Positions 1-10,800 of a stretch of DNA of 64,000 bases are shown here, piece by piece. Numbering within the stretch: position 1 is the first letter of the stretch; each line of letters starts with the position of its first letter. The position numbers and the translations under genes were made by a program. The notes beneath the pieces are model-generated. The model was not told the DNA's origin, made no database searches, and saw nothing but the letters and a program-made list of their open reading frames with translations. Source of the stretch: Anthopleura xanthogrammica (taxonomy: Eukaryota > Cnidaria > Anthozoa > Actiniaria > Actiniidae); the NCBI GenBank assembly GCA_964019055.1, contig OZ025221.1, positions 5,410,968 to 5,474,967 on the forward strand, read 5' to 3'.

Positions 1-264
1 AAAATAAAGATGCTATTTACAACCCTGAAAATCCTAGAACCTTTAAGACTGTTTGTCTTACACTGCCCTTAACCTGCTGCTACTGATTTTATAGTTTCGG
101 TATATATTTTATTAGAGATAGTATGGGCCTGCAGTAATTGGCCTACCACGGCTGTTGTGGTTACCCTGCCTTACATTGTTCTTGTTGTGTTTTGTTGTTG
201 TACATAATAATATTAGTTATTTGGCAAAGCTAATAAATTAAAATAAAATAAATAAAGGGCTTAC

Positions 265-488
265 TTTTCAGGTAAGCCATTAAGAGTACTTTTCTGTAAA
301 CCATCAATGACATATCGCAGAAATTCGTGAGCATCTTCTTGATGGCCAAACCTTAAATGCTTTGCAATGTCTGGTAAAAATATACAGCCAAGAATTAGAA
401 TGGCAAAAAAAAAATCCAATATTAATAATGATTTATGATAATGATTTATGTTTTATATTGCGCCCTTTCTATATATTTGTATTGCGCC

Positions 489-527
<39 letters not shown>

Positions 528-2207
528 AGCCAGGACTCGAACCATGACCTCCCACACGAAAGTCTGGTGCTCAATCAACTGAGCCAACCGGGCGGTGAAA
601 AACATAATAGTTTTTCACATTAACCAACAACCACTTTTAAGCAGTTAAAACTGCTTTCCTCCCTTGCCCAACCTCTGAGGGTCACCAAATAAAGAAATTT
701 CAGACCACGTGTCATTCTCTTGAGAATAAGATTCTTTGTTTGAGTTGTATCCATATTCAGTCTTCTCGTGTGCAACCATTAAACAAAGAAATGATACTCT
801 TAGCAATGACACATGGTCTGAAATGGGAAAACATTACGCCCAAGTTAACAAGAACCATAGATGCGTCTACTTACTTCTAAGTTTTTGTATGATAGCCAAT
901 GGTTTGATGGATTCATTTTGGTGATGGCTAAATGTTCTTAAGACATGACGCTGCAGTTCACACATCATACAGAATCCAACAGCTCTGCCTAAAAAAACAT
1001 ACTATAAATTAGCTTGGTAGTACCCTACTTGTACAGGTCTTTATCTGCCCTCTGTTTTGGCTTTAGGTTGGCGAAATAAAACACTCTGCCCTGAAACAAT
1101 TGTTTAAATAATGCAATAACTGAGATTTGAAAAAAAAACCTTTTGAGGTACTAGTGATGGGCCTGCACCCCAAGTGCTTTTGCAGACTTAAAATGGTAAA
1201 ACCGTAAATTTATCCTCTATTAAGCCCCCCTCCCCTCCCCCTTCATACCTCAATTCAGAATAATGGTAAATTATACTTGAGAGACTAAATCAAATGTTGA
1301 AAATACCATGTAATTTGAACAATTCATATACCATGTCATTACAGTAACATCCAAGTAATACTACCGTTTAATCATGAGTTTACCATGTTGGAATTAAGGT
1401 ATCATATTATATTATATCCTGATAGCGTAGAACTTACTGCGATTTCAGGTAAATCAATAAGCCCCCCTCTCTCTATTAAACCCCCTCTCCAATAAGCCCA
1501 CCCTCAAACATGCCTGAAATAAATAAGCCCCTTAAGGGGGCTTAATAGAAGATTTATGGTAGTAAGTGTTTGGACAAAACTATGCCTTGCCGTGACACTG
1601 GGAAATCTTGGGGGTCGGGTGGCCATGGATGGTACGTATGTCACCAGGGGTTATAAAAACATAATAATGGTAGGACTCAGCCAAGCAGGGTTACGACAAC
1701 TAGCTACAGTAGCCTGTTACATAGTCTTATTGTATTTCTTTACTTACATTCCTTGTTGTGTTCCTGGGTCGACAAAAAATTCACCAGGGGGGCAGTGTAA
1801 GTCAGCACTTGAAGAACAGAGTTCAAATAACATGTGTTGCCCAAATTACTTAAACCAGGACCAACTCGCCTCATTTTATCCCACTGGACCTTAACCTGGT
1901 CTTCAGAGCACAAAATTCGCTTGGGTTGAGGAAGATCGTCGTTGTTGGAAATTGAATTATCGTGACCATTGTTGACAAAACCTTGATTCACGTGTGAAGT
2001 TGACGAGTTCAAGGGTTGATATTTACGTTTCAATTTCTCGTATTGTTCGTCTGGCTTTGAAGCCGCCTTGAATTCAATACGCTGTAGGAGGACTTGCTTG
2101 GAAGAAGTCGTTAGTTTAGCGTCTAGGTCGTCGGCAAGTTTGCTTGTAACTGAATTGTCCTTTGAAAACTGCTCCATTCGTAAAGACATCACTTCACATG
2201 ACGACAT
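265..2207 (-). CDS. USP36: USP36-type ubiquitin carboxyl-terminal hydrolase, 5' part (runs off left edge)
   Basis: Cysteine deubiquitinase of the USP36/USP42 group. Coding exons in transcript order are 1748-2207, 875-988 and 265-370, joined by GTAAGT/GTAAGC donors and AG acceptors. Exon 1 starts at an ATG (2207) and carries the N-terminal block [12 protein letters not shown], which resembles the USP36 N-terminus rather than USP42. It ends in the catalytic Cys box [10 protein letters not shown] (Cys about residue 126). Exon 2 gives [11 protein letters not shown], and exon 3 gives the [10 protein letters not shown] box typical of the family. The His box and the rest of the catalytic domain lie beyond base 1, so the gene is truncated by the window, not broken. 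In known USP36 proteins the substrates are nucleolar and chromatin ubiquitin conjugates. The assignment to USP36 over other family members is inference from the N-terminus. Confidence 0.85.
488..600 (-). repeat. tRNA-derived SINE, copy 1
   Basis: On the minus strand this reads like the 5' part of a tRNA gene: an A-box-like TGGCTCAGTTGATTGAGC and a B box GGTTCGAGTCC, followed by a non-tRNA body. The shared body (TTATTTTAAGACCCTGAGTG and onward) occurs again at 46575-46700. It lies in an intron of the USP36-type gene. A functional tRNA is unlikely because the acceptor stem does not close. Confidence 0.7.
690..846. repeat. Fold-back MITE, family A copy 1
   Basis: Imperfect palindrome. The left arm begins TTTCAGACCACGTGTCATT and the right arm is its reverse complement (ATGACACATGGTCTGAAA). 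Related copies lie near 14719, 21951, 25336 and 43042. It is in a USP36 intron. Confidence 0.7.
1201..1560. repeat. MITE with CCTCTATTAAGCCCCC-type inverted ends
   Basis: The 5' end ACCGTAAATTTATCC..TATTAAGCCCCC and the reverse complement of the 3' end (ACCATAAATCTTC..TATTAAGCCCCC) match over about 26 bp. The interior repeats the AAGCCCCC motif. It sits in the first intron of the USP36-type gene. Confidence 0.65.
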
Positions 2208-3049
2208 TTTTTTACTCTTTACGCACTCAAACGACTCTTCCAGCCAGCATTTCTCCTATTTCCGTAGTTACAGGAACCTTTAGCTCGTAAACAAAGCAAA
2301 ACCAACCAAATACCGTTGGTAAAATATTGTGGTTTGGTTTGGACCATGTGATTGTTGTTCGTGATTTTCGCTTCTTCGACTTGCGAAAAAGAATCGTTCG
2401 AAAGGAAATTTCTTGGACTCTTCTATAAAAACACGCAGTTTTCTAGCATTCGAAGGACCAAACCCTTGTAATGACCATTGCTGAAGGCAAAAAGAATCAA
2501 TTTTCTTTGATCCACAATGGCGGCGAAATTTCGAGAGGACGGAAGAGGTACACAGGCAACCCAATTGGAGATTTCGCAAGCAGCTGCCTTCCCCTCCCCT
2601 CCCCTCTGAAATTTTCCTTACCCTCCCCTTTCAAATTTCTAACATTTCCCCCCCTCCCCTCCCGTACAATTTTTTTTTCGTGATTCTAATGACTTAGCTG
2701 TTGACATAGTAACAGTCTATTGATTCTATTTTCGAATATATCCATGACTTATTTTGTCGGGGAAAAAAAGCAAAACTCAAGCACCTTGAGTTAAATCTAA
2801 AACAACGTACTAAAATTAGAGTTCATATGGATTGTAAAGATTTGAAAGTTGATTTTTTAAGCATTTTTCTTTGTTTGTGAATCGAAATCAGAAATTATTT
2901 CACGTGGGCGCCTGGTACCATGATGAGGATGTGAAGGTGGACTGAATACATAATGAGATCAAAGTCCACCAAAAATCTGGTCAAACCTGTTCCACGTGCG
3001 TCATCAAACTGGGTTCATCAGGACAAGAACGCATTGTGATTGGTCAGTC
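2208..3049. other. Divergent intergenic region between USP36 and ATF4-like genes
   Basis: About 0.85 kb between two divergently transcribed genes, presumably holding the USP36 promoter near 2210-2580. It contains a pyrimidine-rich CCCCTCCC tract at about 2585-2675. The minus ORF at 2280-2579 shows no recognisable domain and no splice continuity, so I do not call it. I see no other feature. Confidence 0.5.
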
Positions 3050-3106
3050 TATATAAATCCTGGCTTGTGATTGGTCAGTGATGACGGAATGGCAGGGATT
3101 GCATCA
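3035..3106 (+). promoter_or_regulatory. Core promoter/leader of the ATF4-like gene: paired CCAAT, TATA, AARE
   Basis: A 15-bp direct repeat containing inverted CCAAT (ATTGG at 3039 and 3070, 31 bp apart) flanks a TATATAAA box at 3050-3057. At 3098-3106 lies ATTGCATCA, identical to the C/EBP-ATF amino-acid-response core (TGATGCAAT on the other strand) known from CHOP-type promoters. If the TATA box is used, transcription starts near 3080 and the AARE falls just inside the transcript. Function is inferred. Confidence 0.55.
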
Positions 3107-3167
3107 GCCACGGCTACAAGGCTCGTGACACGTTTTCTTTTTACTAGATTTCATCATCCCTTTCAAA

Positions 3168-3179
3168 ATGGCGGTGTAA
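3168..3179 (+). promoter_or_regulatory. Three-codon upstream ORF (uORF1-like) of ATF4-like gene
   Basis: ATG GCG GTG TAA in good initiation context (A at -3, G at +4). A second tiny ORF (ATG TTG AAT GCG TAA, 3180-3194) follows immediately in weak context. Vertebrate ATF4 also has a three-residue uORF1 that permits reinitiation; homology of function is inference. Confidence 0.6.
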
Positions 3180-3226
3180 ATGTTGAATGCGTAAACTTAA
3201 AAGGCTTTTATTGCTAAATTTTAACC

Positions 3227-3768
3227 ATGGCGTAAGTATTCTACCTCTTCGATGTTTTGTCTCTTCAATTTGTGTTCTTTTAGTCAAAAAAACGGGTTAA
3301 AAAGAGGTTTTCTAAGCGAAGATATGCGGCGAAATCTTTCATGCGGAAACGTGGTTTTCAAGCATGTGTTTGTATTCAAACGACAAAGTTCTGCTTCCCG
3401 AAATTCAACATTTTTCGAATTTCATCGTTATTTTTTCTTAAGAAAACATCGATTTTTAACTATTAACTTTATTCTACGATCATCGGAAATAGCGAAAAGA
3501 TTTATCGTATTTTTTTGTACAATTTTTTGCCTGATAGTTTTTTACAGTCGACGAAAAGTTAAACATGAATGACTCCTTTATTTTCAGAGCCCACACCAAA
3601 GACAGAATCCATTTGCACTATATAAAATTAAGATTTATCAATGGCGAGGACGTATACGAAGAAAACCAAGATGAATACGATTACAGAATTTTCAGATCTA
3701 CTTTCGGCAGAGGAGATGGAATTCTTTCCATCGTTAGACCTCTCTCTGCCTCTGTCGGAGTTCGGTAG
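3227..3768 (+). promoter_or_regulatory. Spliced overlapping upstream ORF (uORF2-like) of ATF4-like gene
   Basis: It starts at ACCATGG (3227) and is interrupted by an intron (donor GTAAGT after 3231, acceptor TTTTCAG ending 3587). Reading resumes at 3588 and ends at TAG 3766-3768, giving 61 codons. It runs out of frame across the main ATG at 3641 with 128 nt overlap. Vertebrate ATF4 uORF2 is 59 codons and also overlaps the main start out of frame. A second, weak-context ORF (ATG 3187) also overlaps, ending at 3674. Confidence 0.6.
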
Positions 3769-4929
3769 CGATATTGATGACGTGTTCCAAGGAAATACCT
3801 TATCCAAGGATACGAGCCAGGATTTCTCGGCTGATGATATCCTCCAGGAGTTAAATTTTGAAGGTAAGAGTCATGATTTCTTTATTTAATTCTATGTTTT
3901 TGGAATTTGAGACCGAAATTATTGTCAATGTTATGGCTCTATTCTCCACCCCTCCCCTAAAGGATGAGTCGGCAAAATAAAACAGCTGGTCTTGCGATTT
4001 CTGAACTGTTGCATCAGATGGTTTTAAATTGCCTTGCATCACATGCCTGTCACATTCTTATGAGCAAGCACAACCAGTGCTGGGTTAAGAGATGGTCATC
4101 AGAAAGAGCATTGAGCATTTTGAACAGAATTTCTGGGTTGCTGTATTTATTTGGAATTGTTATTTTCTTCTCAGGTGGAGATAAACTCTTGGAGACAGAC
4201 TGGCTGACACAAAAGTTTGACTTCACAAGTTTTGATCCAGGCTTGGAAACCACTAGTGAAACACTTGAAGAACTGTCTCAAGTTGAAAGCACAGAGTTGG
4301 AAAGTTCTCTGGTTGACTTGGATGATGCACTTCTAACCCATCCCATGAGTGAAGTACAATTCTCATTTCCTGTAGACATGCCAACTACACCTGAACAGAA
4401 GGTTCCTGAGTTCTTGGCTGTTTCTCCTTATAGTGTTGATAGTGCTGCATCTCCAGGATATGTGACGTCACAGGATTCCAGTCATTCATCACCATGCTCT
4501 CCATACTCTAGTAGTGAGAGTACTGTGTCCTTGACTGACCTCCTGACAAATAACTCTGAAAGCATTACATCTCTTTCTCCCAGTAAACAGACTGAATCAC
4601 ATGTTGACAAACACAGCAAAGCGTCCAAGAGAGAAACACCATACTCAAGAAATAGTCCCACCACCAAACAAAAAGTCAAAACTCCAGCTCAGAAGCAGAG
4701 AAAACGTGTGCAGAATAAAGATGCTGCCACGAGATATCGTGTGAAAAAACGAAGTCAGCAGGAATTGCTCTTTGATGAACTTCAAGAAAAAGAGAAGGAA
4801 AATACTGACTTGAATGAACAAATGGCATCAATTAGTAAAGAAATAGAATATTTAAAAAACTTGATGTTGGAGGTTTACAAAACGAAAAAGATAAAGGAAC
4901 AGCAGAAAATTGTAGTGGAAGCAGTTTAA
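3641..4929 (+). CDS. ATF4: ATF4/ATF5-like bZIP transcription factor
   Basis: Coding exons 3641-3863 and 4175-4929 (donor GTAAGA, acceptor TTCTCAG) give about 325 residues; a 5' exon ends at 3231. The C-terminus is a bZIP: basic region with NKDAATRYRVKKR around residue 254, then a leucine-rich coiled coil with KEIEYLKNLMLEV, close to the ATF4 pattern. TDWLTQKFDFTSFD, just after the intron, resembles a conserved ATF4 motif. The middle is Ser/Thr/Pro rich, as expected of an activation and degradation region. The family drives integrated-stress-response genes by binding CRE/AARE sites as dimers. An AATAAA at 5041-5046 is a plausible poly(A) signal. The main ATG has a weak context and lies behind the upstream ORFs listed separately, suggesting eIF2alpha-dependent translation. 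ATF5 is the main alternative name. Confidence 0.85.
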
Positions 4930-5448
4930 GACATTTTCCTTTTACCCACAATATACTCGATTATAGCCAACATTTGTAAATATAAGTCATAGTATTGAGA
5001 AATTTGCACTGTATCATATGTTTTTGTTTTGCATTTACATAATAAATTTCAAAATTATAAAGATAACAAGTTTTGGTTTCATATCAAGTGTGGGACTTGT
5101 ATGACGTGGTGAAACTGGAGGAATGGGAATATAAATTGAACTGAGGTTGAGGAAATAAAGGAATAAGTTTGTAGCCCTGTCCAAATAAGTATAGTGTGGG
5201 GAGAGAGTGTTGCGTGACAACCCTAAAAGTGGCTGCAGGTGAGACTACCAAGGAGCAGGTTGCTTAGGATTTTCAAGTCTTGAACGAAATGAGATTTTTG
5301 AACTGAGGGGGACTGGCAGAGCTGTACCAGCAGAGTTAAAAGGAGACTGCCCGCAGGTCGCCCGCAGGGTAGCTGAGCTGAGGCGTGAAGAAGTGAAATT
5401 CCATCTCGTGGTCAACCTGTGTCATTCCCTAATTTCCTCTGATCAGTG
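4930..5448 (+). other. ATF4-like 3' end and TECR-like 5' flank
   Basis: Short intergenic stretch between two plus-strand genes. Apart from the AATAAA at 5041 I see no repeat or RNA gene. The TECR-like promoter should lie at about 5250-5445, but no clear TATA box is visible. Confidence 0.4.
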
Positions 5449-6216
5449 ATGATGGCGGAGAAAGACCGTCCATCTCGTAGCCCCCAAAAAGGTTGTAATC
5501 CCGTATTTATCAACGCACTAACCTACATCGGTACCATGGCAGCCTTTTTAGTAGCTGTATTCGTTAAAGAAATTAAACTCCATTACTTCCCAGCTACTGG
5601 ATGTCTTGTTCCAGGTCCAACTGATTCTACATTTGCACAAGAAAAGAATATCAAATACCTCTTCATTGGTCTCTGGGAACTCCATTTTCTACGAAGAACA
5701 ATAGAAGTTTTGTTCGTCCATGACTACAAGAGGAAGATGAGCTTCACAGAAAGCCTTGGAGCTCCTTTGTACTACTGGTTTTTCGCATTTTGGAACGGTG
5801 TTGCAATACGCAGTGATAATGGTTACAATCCGACCTATTTACCAATGGCTTCGGTAGGGGGTGTGTTGTTTATCGTTGGAGAGTTCGGAAACTGCTACTG
5901 TCATTATCTACTTCGATCGTTCCGTAAAGCGAAGCGTAGAAGCTTCTTGTCCAAGGAATCAAAGCATGTCATACCATCGGGATTTTTATTTGAACTGGTT
6001 TCGTGCCCACATTACTTCTTCGAGATTGTAACATGGGTAGGGTTCATGCTCACAACATGGACACTTGCTGCGGTTGTTTTTCTTACCGCAAGTGCAATTA
6101 CCCTGTTTATTTATGGTCACAAGAAGCACAAGGCATACATAATGGAGTTTGATGGTCTTGCAGGGAGAGAACTTTATCCGAGGAATCGAAAAGCGTTGAT
6201 TCCTTTCTTATTTTGA
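5449..6216 (+). CDS. TECR / steroid 5-alpha-reductase family enzyme, intronless
   Basis: Single-exon ORF of 255 residues starting ATGATGGCGGAG; an in-frame stop lies just upstream at 5440-5442. Hydrophobic segments around residues 18-35, 115-150 and 195-220 suggest an ER membrane protein. LFVHDYKRKM, YYWFFAFWNG and VSCPHYFFEIVTW align with very-long-chain trans-2-enoyl-CoA reductase (TECR). The end, YPRNRKALIPFLF, is the C-terminal signature of the steroid 5-alpha-reductase superfamily, which reduces C=C bonds with NADPH. TECR is normally about 308 residues with an N-terminal ubiquitin-like domain that is missing here. The lack of introns, next to intron-rich neighbours, suggests a retrocopy. 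Whether the substrate is an enoyl-CoA or a steroid-like enone cannot be told. Confidence 0.8.
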   Translation: MMAEKDRPSRSPQKGCNPVFINALTYIGTMAAFLVAVFVKEIKLHYFPATGCLVPGPTDSTFAQEKNIKYLFIGLWELHFLRRTIEVLFVHDYKRKMSFTESLGAPLYYWFFAFWNGVAIRSDNGYNPTYLPMASVGGVLFIVGEFGNCYCHYLLRSFRKAKRRSFLSKESKHVIPSGFLFELVSCPHYFFEIVTWVGFMLTTWTLAAVVFLTASAITLFIYGHKKHKAYIMEFDGLAGRELYPRNRKALIPFLF

Positions 6217-7805
6217 TACTATTCCTATTCATGAGGAAACCAGTTGAAAGCACTACTGATTCACTTTGCCAAGCATGAGCTGAATCATTATTTCATTCTC
6301 TAGCAGCTTTCATTTCTTGCACATTCTAGACATAACAAGGTTCAAAGGAAAATAATGAACAAGAGCCAGTAATCCCATTCTCAAAAGGACCAAAAGGTAG
6401 CCGTGCCTTTGCATCGAAGTGAGACATGAGGTGACCTTGCAAGGATAGAGACCTTTTTTAACACCTTGGACAATTATTCACAGATCTCTATCATCGCAAG
6501 GTAACCTCGTTTCACTTCAATGCAAAGGCATGGCTGCCTTTCAAGATGGCTCAGGAACTGTGGAGGGTACTATTCCTACCATATGGGATGTCATGAAGAA
6601 ATTAGTGTATAAGAAACACTGTAAAAAAGTTTGTAACTATCCCTAAGCCCCACCAGCCTCACTCTGGGGGACACCAAAATGAGTTCAAATGTGTTGAAAA
6701 TTGGATTCTCATGATAGTACACTTAGCATTGAAATTGAAAAGACCAGTGCATTTGTTAAAGAAATTTGATTTTTTTCAGATAAAATTATTTTTCTATTCA
6801 CACATATGTAAGAGTTCATTTTCTTGCATCTTCTTCTTCTGTTTTACGAAAAAGCCACATTTTTATATGCATAAAAATTACATTGTATTTCCCATTCAAG
6901 AGAATGACCATAAAAAACTAATTGACCCCTTTCAAAAATTTTTAGATGCAAGACTAACAGGAAATCTCACTTTTTTTTTTGACAGAATTTATGCCTTGTT
7001 TTTGCATTTTGCTGTGAGCCAGCCTTACATCCAAAATGACTAAAAGGAATATATGGCTTTTCCAAGTTGAAGTTGAAGTTAATGTTTTCATATACATTTA
7101 CTGTATTCTGCTACTCTACTCCAACTCCATTCCTTTTATGATCCTAATATTTCATAGGAAATGGTTTATCTTAAGATCCCATTGCAAAATTTCTCATTAC
7201 AATTTGAATAACTAAAATCTCATAAAAACTGTTCCCTCCCAATTGGAAATTATTCTAATTTCATAAAATTGAATCAAATTCAAAAATGAAGCTTAGACTA
7301 GTCATCTATAATTATGTTATCATTAAAAATCTGTGTTATAAGCCATCATATGGATCTGTGTTTTTTCTTTGACGTCCTGTGGTCTTCTTGTTGGGATATG
7401 GATCACTATTATAAACACAAGGAGAATATGTTGGAAGAATATTAGCAAAATTTCCCCAAAATTTACATTCTTAGAGATACCTATTTTATATATTAACTAA
7501 ATTCAGCTAATAATTTATTACAGTGCGATGCGCCTTACCGCGGCTGCCCAATTAATTTTTAAACTCGCTCAATTATTTCAACTTGGGATGTTTTTGGTCC
7601 TTTGTATTGCAAATATAAATAAAATCTTTGCCGACACGACTTTGACCTCACATGAAATGTACAAATTCTCGTTGTACTTGTAAAAATAGTAAAATATTTA
7701 ATTGGGTGGCAACGGTTAGGTATGTCGCACTATAACCTCTCCCACTTTGGGGACTGTGTCTAAATAAACAAAAACTTGAAGACAATATTTGAATTTTAGG
7801 AATAC
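6217..7805. other. Convergent intergenic region, TECR-like and SNX29 3' ends
   Basis: AT-rich stretch with one palindromic element (6394-6540) and otherwise nothing gene-like. A minus-strand poly(A) signal candidate (TTTATT on plus, 7514-7519) lies about 290 bp past the SNX29 stop. A minus-strand segment at 7648-7764 could be an alternative last SNX29 exon. Confidence 0.45.
6394..6540. repeat. Fold-back MITE with about 55-bp arms
   Basis: The left arm AAGGTAGCCGTGCCTTTGCA and the reverse complement of the right end (AAGGCAGCCATGCCTTTGCA) continue to match through the GTGACCTTGC/GTTACCTTGC and GATAGAGA motifs, leaving a small loop. It is a non-autonomous element in the intergenic region. Confidence 0.7.
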
Positions 7806-10800
7806 CTACCCAAAGAAAGGAATGATTTCTAGTAGGGTAGCTTTGCATGAATTGGTAGCCAGCTCAGGGTGTTCTGATATGATTAAGTTGACTACAACCC
7901 GAATGTATTCCTGGAGGACCTTGCGTCTCTCTTCCACAAACTTTGTTCCCTGTTTTAAAGAGATCAAACATTTGGATCAATGGACATAGAAATTAACCTG
8001 CTGGAGGGGGGAGGGGGGAGCTCAGAGGAAAGATTAAAGGGAGACTGCAAGCAGGGTTTCTAGCTTCTTCAAGGTTGATAACAATTCTTTCAAGCATAAA
8101 CTTTGAACATTCTGGTACATTTGGGGGGGGGGGGGGGGGCGCAAGTAACAACAAAAAAGTACAGCAGAGCTAAAGGTCTTTTAAGAGCTCTAAGGTTAAG
8201 TGTGAAGTACAAAACCCTCGCACTGCCACAGTGTGAACTGTTTCTGACATTTCAACCTCACACACATACTGTAGAAGAAACAACCAGCTACCTTGTTACC
8301 AAACGTCTTTTTAGAAGGAAACTTGAAAGTGTCAGCTATCTTGTGCTTCTTGCATATCTTAAAATTGAAAATTAAAATCAAAATAAGTAGGTAATAGGGG
8401 TAAACTTCAATAATCATATGATATCACTTTTTAAAAAAACAAACCAATAGTACAAGAACCTTTTTGTGAAGATCATAAAATTGTGAGTAGCGTCGATAAA
8501 CATTCCATTCGTCATCCTTAATACGAATGTAAACCTGTTGAAAGTATCAAAAATTTTAACCTTGATTTGCTTTTAGAAGAAAATATCAAATTACCAAAAA
8601 ATTAAACAACTCCCCCCCCCAGAGGATGTTTGAAATTTGGCAAGGAAGGTACAATGAGTTAGTGCTAGGGTACATTTTAATTGTTAATTGTTCTGGGGTT
8701 GGGGCAATTACTTTCGAGTTGCTCCACAGCACCATGGAAAGATGAAGGATATTTTTCTTGCAGGATATTGCATAAACCACACCCTCACTGATTCGCTTCT
8801 GATAAAGTCTCCAGAGTCTTACCTGATAAAGATGGTACACCCCAGTTGAGCCTTTACCCTTCAAGAAGACAGAGGGAATCCAGATGTTGATGAGAGGTCT
8901 GTTGTTGACCATGCTGATATCAGGACTGGACAGACCTGAAGAATCTAGTGTGGAACAGTCCTCAGGTAGCTAAGAGAAGAAATATGAAAGTATTAGACTC
9001 TAAATCTTTGATTATAACAGTTATCTTCATCAGAATCATTGATGTCATTAGCAGCAACATCGTTGTCACTACCATCATCTTAATTAACAACATCATCATC
9101 ACCATTATCGACATTACCAACATTGTAACCATTATCATGATCATCAACAACATCATTATCATCATCATTATTATCATTGTTGTCACTACCATCATCTTAA
9201 TTAACAACATCATCATCACCATTATCGACATTACCAACATTGTAACCATTATCATGATCATCAACAACATCATTATCATCATCATTATTATCATTGTTAT
9301 ACAACCATCATTATCAGCACCACCATCATCTTGATCATATATCATGGTCATCATCACCACTGATGTCATCATTACCACCAGCAACACAACCACCACAAGC
9401 ATTAATCATCATCAACAATACCTACCGGTCCACGCAGGTTTACAAGTTCTTCCTGTTGTCTTTGAGATTTTGCTTGCCAGTAGTTTAGCTGTCGTTGCAG
9501 ACGCTCATTAAACTCCATTAACTCCCCATGCATTTCAGCAACCTATTCAAAACAAAATAATGATTTCAATAACTGTATTTAAAGCCTCTTTATTTAATCA
9601 AAAAATTCCAGCATTTTTTACTCACTTGAATGAGCTTTCGTTCATATTCATTTCCTTCGTTTTCACTGAAGAAAAAAAGGTCAACCCAGAATAACATTTT
9701 ATTTTGACTGCAATAATATAGGAAGCTGTTAAGAAATCTTTAAGGGAAAAACCCCAAATCTCCCCATTTCTGAAAATTAAGGATGCAAGACAAAGCAGAA
9801 GTGCACTCACCTCTGGGGTCTCAGGTTCAATTCCTGGACTCAGCAGGAAGTAGAGTCACAGGGAGTAGAGTTTGTTTGGTCTCTCCATTGATTTGATGGT
9901 TTTCACCCGGTTTCCTCCCTCCCCAAAACCTAACCTTGATTCTAATTTGATCTGTGGGTTAGCCCAAGCCTCACTTTCATCAGTGCAGAGGTTGTTTCAG
10001 GGTTCAATATCATTTGAAGGCTTTTTTCATGGTTAAGGGAAAACATCTCTCTCCATTGCACAGTGTCTGCACACTTACCTGTCAATGTTTTGGTCCTGTT
10101 TCTTATCTGGTAATGTTGGTAGAACTTCATCTTGTCTTACTCCTAATACAATTAATTAATTAATTAATACTAGGGATATTAGAATTAATACCCAGGCTTA
10201 AAATTGTTAATGCAGCCAGGTAACTGTATTCCTCACCTTGTAAACTAACAGAATTTTTGTCATTTAAGTTGCTCCTCAACATCTGTACAGCACCCACATA
10301 TTTCTTCAGCTGATGTTTCAAAACTTCATTTTCTCTGTTAAGGAACAAAGAGTTTTTAATCCATGGCTGCTGCATTTGTACATTCAAGTGTTATGAGCAA
10401 CAAGCATTGAAATGGTTTTGCAACACCAAAGTGCATGATTGGTCAACTTCTGGCAGACAACAAAATGGCTTCCCAGCTGTGCAGACATGGAATGTGCTTT
10501 CCAACACTGACATGGCTTCTGACAGCAAAATGGCTTCCCAGCATTGGCATGGCTTTTTTCAAGAGCAGTCTGGATTTCCAGCCCAAGAATGGCTCTTCCA
10601 ACATCAAACTGGCTTCCAACAATGAAATGGCTTTTCTGATCAATGAAGACCTCAACATTTTTGACAGACTTTATGATAATCATAATTTTCCTTTTATTTA
10701 CAAGCAAACCTATTTATTTATTTTATTTTATTTATAAGCTTCACTACATGGGCAGGGGAAGCCCCACAGAGTATAGCTCCACTACGGGGGAAGTTTCACC

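Noticed and set aside
1..255. Possible LINE 3' end (TTGTTGTTGTACATAATAAT then AAATAAAATAAATAAA)
   Set aside because: Tail composition is suggestive, but no reverse-transcriptase sequence or second copy is visible here, so I do not call it.
488..600. Functional tRNA gene
   Set aside because: A and B boxes are visible but no acceptor stem closes, and the same body recurs at 46575; it is a SINE.
2280..2579. Minus-strand 99-codon ORF upstream of USP36
   Set aside because: No recognisable domain, no splice continuity; probably USP36 leader or promoter DNA.
2517..2580. ATGGCGGCGAAATTT start on the plus strand that could open another gene
   Set aside because: It runs into low-complexity proline/serine frames with no convincing downstream exon.
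3252..3572. 106-codon plus ORF between ATF4 exons
   Set aside because: It lies in the intron, has no similarity that I recognise, and conflicts with good donor/acceptor sites.
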